From Vibrio sp. Of7-15 (GTDB taxonomy: Bacteria; Pseudomonadota; Gammaproteobacteria; Enterobacterales; Vibrionaceae), in assembly GCF_022347565.1 (NCBI RefSeq), contig NZ_JAKRGH010000015.1:56983-120982 (forward strand): 64,000 nucleotides of DNA, read 5' to 3'. The position numbers were made by a program, and so were the translations under genes. How positions within the stretch are numbered: the stretch's first letter is position 1; the number at the start of each line of letters is the position of its first letter. Below the pieces are notes generated by a model. It had not been told where the DNA came from. It did no database searches and saw only the letters and a program-made list of their open reading frames with translations. Below, one piece after another: positions 63,401 through 64,000 of this stretch.

Positions 63401-64000
63401 ACTTTGCCTTCATCAAATAAAGATAAGTCTTGTCCTGACACCGTTACTTGGCCATTCACTCCGACCGTAATATCAGCTGGGTCTACAGTAATTAAGGTTT
63501 GTCCATCACTAATTGTAATAGCGCCTACTTGTGCTCCAGCTTCAACCTGCCCTGTAAAGGTAACGCTACCAGTTTCCCCATCTTCGATATAGTTATCATC
63601 AAACTCTATCGAGTTCTGACCATCTGAAGTTTCAGGTTCTTGAGTATCGATAACGATGGTTTGCTCAGCTTGCTCGCTATTACCCGCCACGTCCGTTACC
63701 GTCGCCGTCACGTCGTAGCTGCCGTCAGCCAACTCGGTGCCCGTCACGTCCAGCGTCCAAGTACCGTCAGCATTAATCACCAGACCGTTGTCGGTGGTGT
63801 AATCCGTGCCGTTGAAGTTCACCGTCAGGCGGTCACCCGTCGCGAGCTCCACTTTACCGTTGATGACCAAGGTGTTGTCGTTGGTAATAAAGTCACTCGC
63901 GCTCTCACCACGGTCTTCCGTGATGCCGTCGATGCTCACCGCGGATGTCTTATCATCACCGTCGGTGCCGATTTCGGTATCGATGATGATCTCTTGGGTC
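60460..64000 (-). CDS. C-terminal part of a giant RTX/T1SS adhesin with Ig-like repeats and VWA domain (partial)
   Basis: The frame is open to the right edge, so about 1,180 residues of a longer protein are visible. From N to C: Ig-like/Big repeats with DGTWTLDVTGTELADGSYDVTATVTDVAGN (about 63.0-64.0 kb), a cadherin-like/VCBS segment, a first RTX nonapeptide block (GGGNDILIGEQGDDTLYGG, about 62.6 kb), and a von Willebrand A domain (LVIDSSGSMDDYS, DxSxS MIDAS, about 61.9 kb). Then come a second RTX block (GNDILVGGLGHDILTGG, about 60.85 kb) and a type I secretion C-terminal domain ending SKLVITD. This is the VC_A0849 type of Ca-dependent surface adhesin used in attachment and biofilm. Type I secretion genes are not in view. 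Confidence 0.92.
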   Translation of the reverse strand, partial: TQEIIIDTEIGTDGDDKTSAVSIDGITEDRGESASDFITNDNTLVINGKVELATGDRLTVNFNGTDYTTDNGLVINADGTWTLDVTGTELADGSYDVTATVTDVAGNSEQAEQTIVIDTQEPETSDGQNSIEFDDNYIEDGETGSVTFTGQVEAGAQVGAITISDGQTLITVDPADITVGVNGQVTVSGQDLSLFDEGKVTVTMEVTDVAGNAGHVSNDSIISLNDAPTVKSVDLGCVQEDAAGGKVIDLSLLLNAANDQDNDPLHFTNVSVDPAHGSVDLVVDGNGVVTSAIFHPAKDYSGNDVPLQFTVSDGDKTADGTAVIDVIAVADAPEVSVILGEPVIVQVGGSDGNLPSYTSWDDVKEQYGSQAFDMSDGMNSLADVDGEYHYASVNPTHGYQATGAKADEGIAVRGQGLNDTIVTNPLSNADDILIGDDGILGNNDRVNSSDVNDTLTAGGGNDILIGEQGDDTLYGGTGTDTAVFAGNFSDYTITNPVVTNDGGQNIFFAVTDNHVPAASHNGDDGLSTRTNEGSDDLYDIERLQFADGTYRWNETAGEWQKEGDTFVEYPLDISAQVTDIDGSESIQSDVVLSGLPVGSSIFDANGQEVGTYNADNNTWTLTGTVSANGQQVDINDLIIRVPADNTNFEIDVTAVAVESNGDTASGTAQAAPAHEVFVDQGDAASATLMTLVIDSSGSMDDYSYNVDGDQKTRMEIALDATISLLQNVKSQPGSDSVLVQLVDFDNDLYGDYDNQKQSLGWFTIDEAIAQLNTGTFAVEGGTDYEEAVYGAIDGYTKLPEGVDPATTNDVVYFISDGESNGGWDSNADTAWQNFTAGKDVTAVGIVPPNTHNPTISSLENLSSNVVYIPDTELKTKLPELAPTLGQPGELLQHIAGEDGVAVVIDVAKVELLQTINADGSVGNASLTTSIDNGQLQLATEYGSLFIDSDGSYQFQPAPNAPVIEPSKAVGLEFMYTVVDANGVESEQQLSLNISPSGETNLAQGHSLSGSTGDDSMFGTDSADMLFGQSGDDDLLGMLGNDILVGGLGHDILTGGAGDDILIGGEGQDTFKFNHEPTSSAGVEVDIIEDFSLSDDNHDILDLSDLLEGETRDTIEDFLSIREENGNVVLDVSSTKDGDIEQVIKLENVSMSDLTEGSSGMTEGDILRNLIDSSKLVITD

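Noticed and set aside
1..64000. CRISPR arrays, tRNA/rRNA genes, intact insertion sequences
   Set aside because: No regularly spaced direct repeats, no tRNA TPsiC-type GGTTCGAATCC cloverleaf and no transposase frame were seen on reading both strands.

Overview
The window looks like part of the second (smaller) chromosome of a Vibrio or a close relative. The grounds are gene content: malT divergent from malP-malQ-glgB, a VolA-type surface lipase translationally coupled to FadL, a DUF368 undecaprenyl-phosphate translocase next to a Sco-type gene, a VC_A0849-type RTX/T1SS adhesin, CheV and GlxA-type regulators. Base composition is moderate and somewhat AT-rich. No rRNA, tRNA, CRISPR array, intact insertion sequence or replication origin was found. 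This assignment rests on recognised families, not on a database search.

Layout. (1) 1-4.0 kb: the end of a rubredoxin-like gene, a compact three-way-junction RNA-like element, then small regulator/enzyme pairs (SDR with LysR, GNAT, HxlR with a secreted SnoaL-like protein). (2) 4.0-14.6 kb is an accessory stretch with at least four broken genes (a LMW tyrosine-phosphatase remnant, a GAF fragment, an ABM monooxygenase with two nonsense codons, a frameshifted partial copy of the GNAT gene). It also holds a two-gene RNA-repair module (RNA ligase plus HD-polynucleotide kinase) behind a leader-peptide-like ORF and a multi-hairpin leader, a chemoreceptor, an AT-rich gene for a 920-residue secreted protein with crystallin- and trefoil-like segments, and a large 29-bp inverted repeat. 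(3) 14.6-39 kb is a mosaic of one- and two-gene units: regulators with divergent targets (NemR-like TetR with an Old Yellow Enzyme; TetR with a metallo-hydrolase; LysR with an MFS pump; DeoR with a Gfo/Idh/MocA oxidoreductase), several orphan periplasmic binding proteins, VOC and GNAT enzymes, a GcvR-like ACT protein and a cold-shock protein. (4) 39-49 kb is the maltodextrin/glycogen block: glgB, malQ and malP on the minus strand, malT divergent, with a perfect MalT box between them. (5) 49-64 kb is mainly envelope and surface functions: fadL/volA, cheV, a small beta-barrel, a secreted lipase/esterase, the DUF368 translocase, an Sco-type protein, a Sel1-repeat protein and the C-terminal part of a giant RTX adhesin that runs off the right edge.

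The strongest candidate for a less-described system is the RNA ligase plus HD-Pnk pair at 4952-6848 together with its unusual upstream leader. Its core motifs are intact, the genes are tightly coupled, and together they would cover all chemical steps needed to heal and seal broken RNA. Most other genes are ordinary Vibrio accessory or core genes; several operator-like palindromes and two small-protein candidates are recorded separately.
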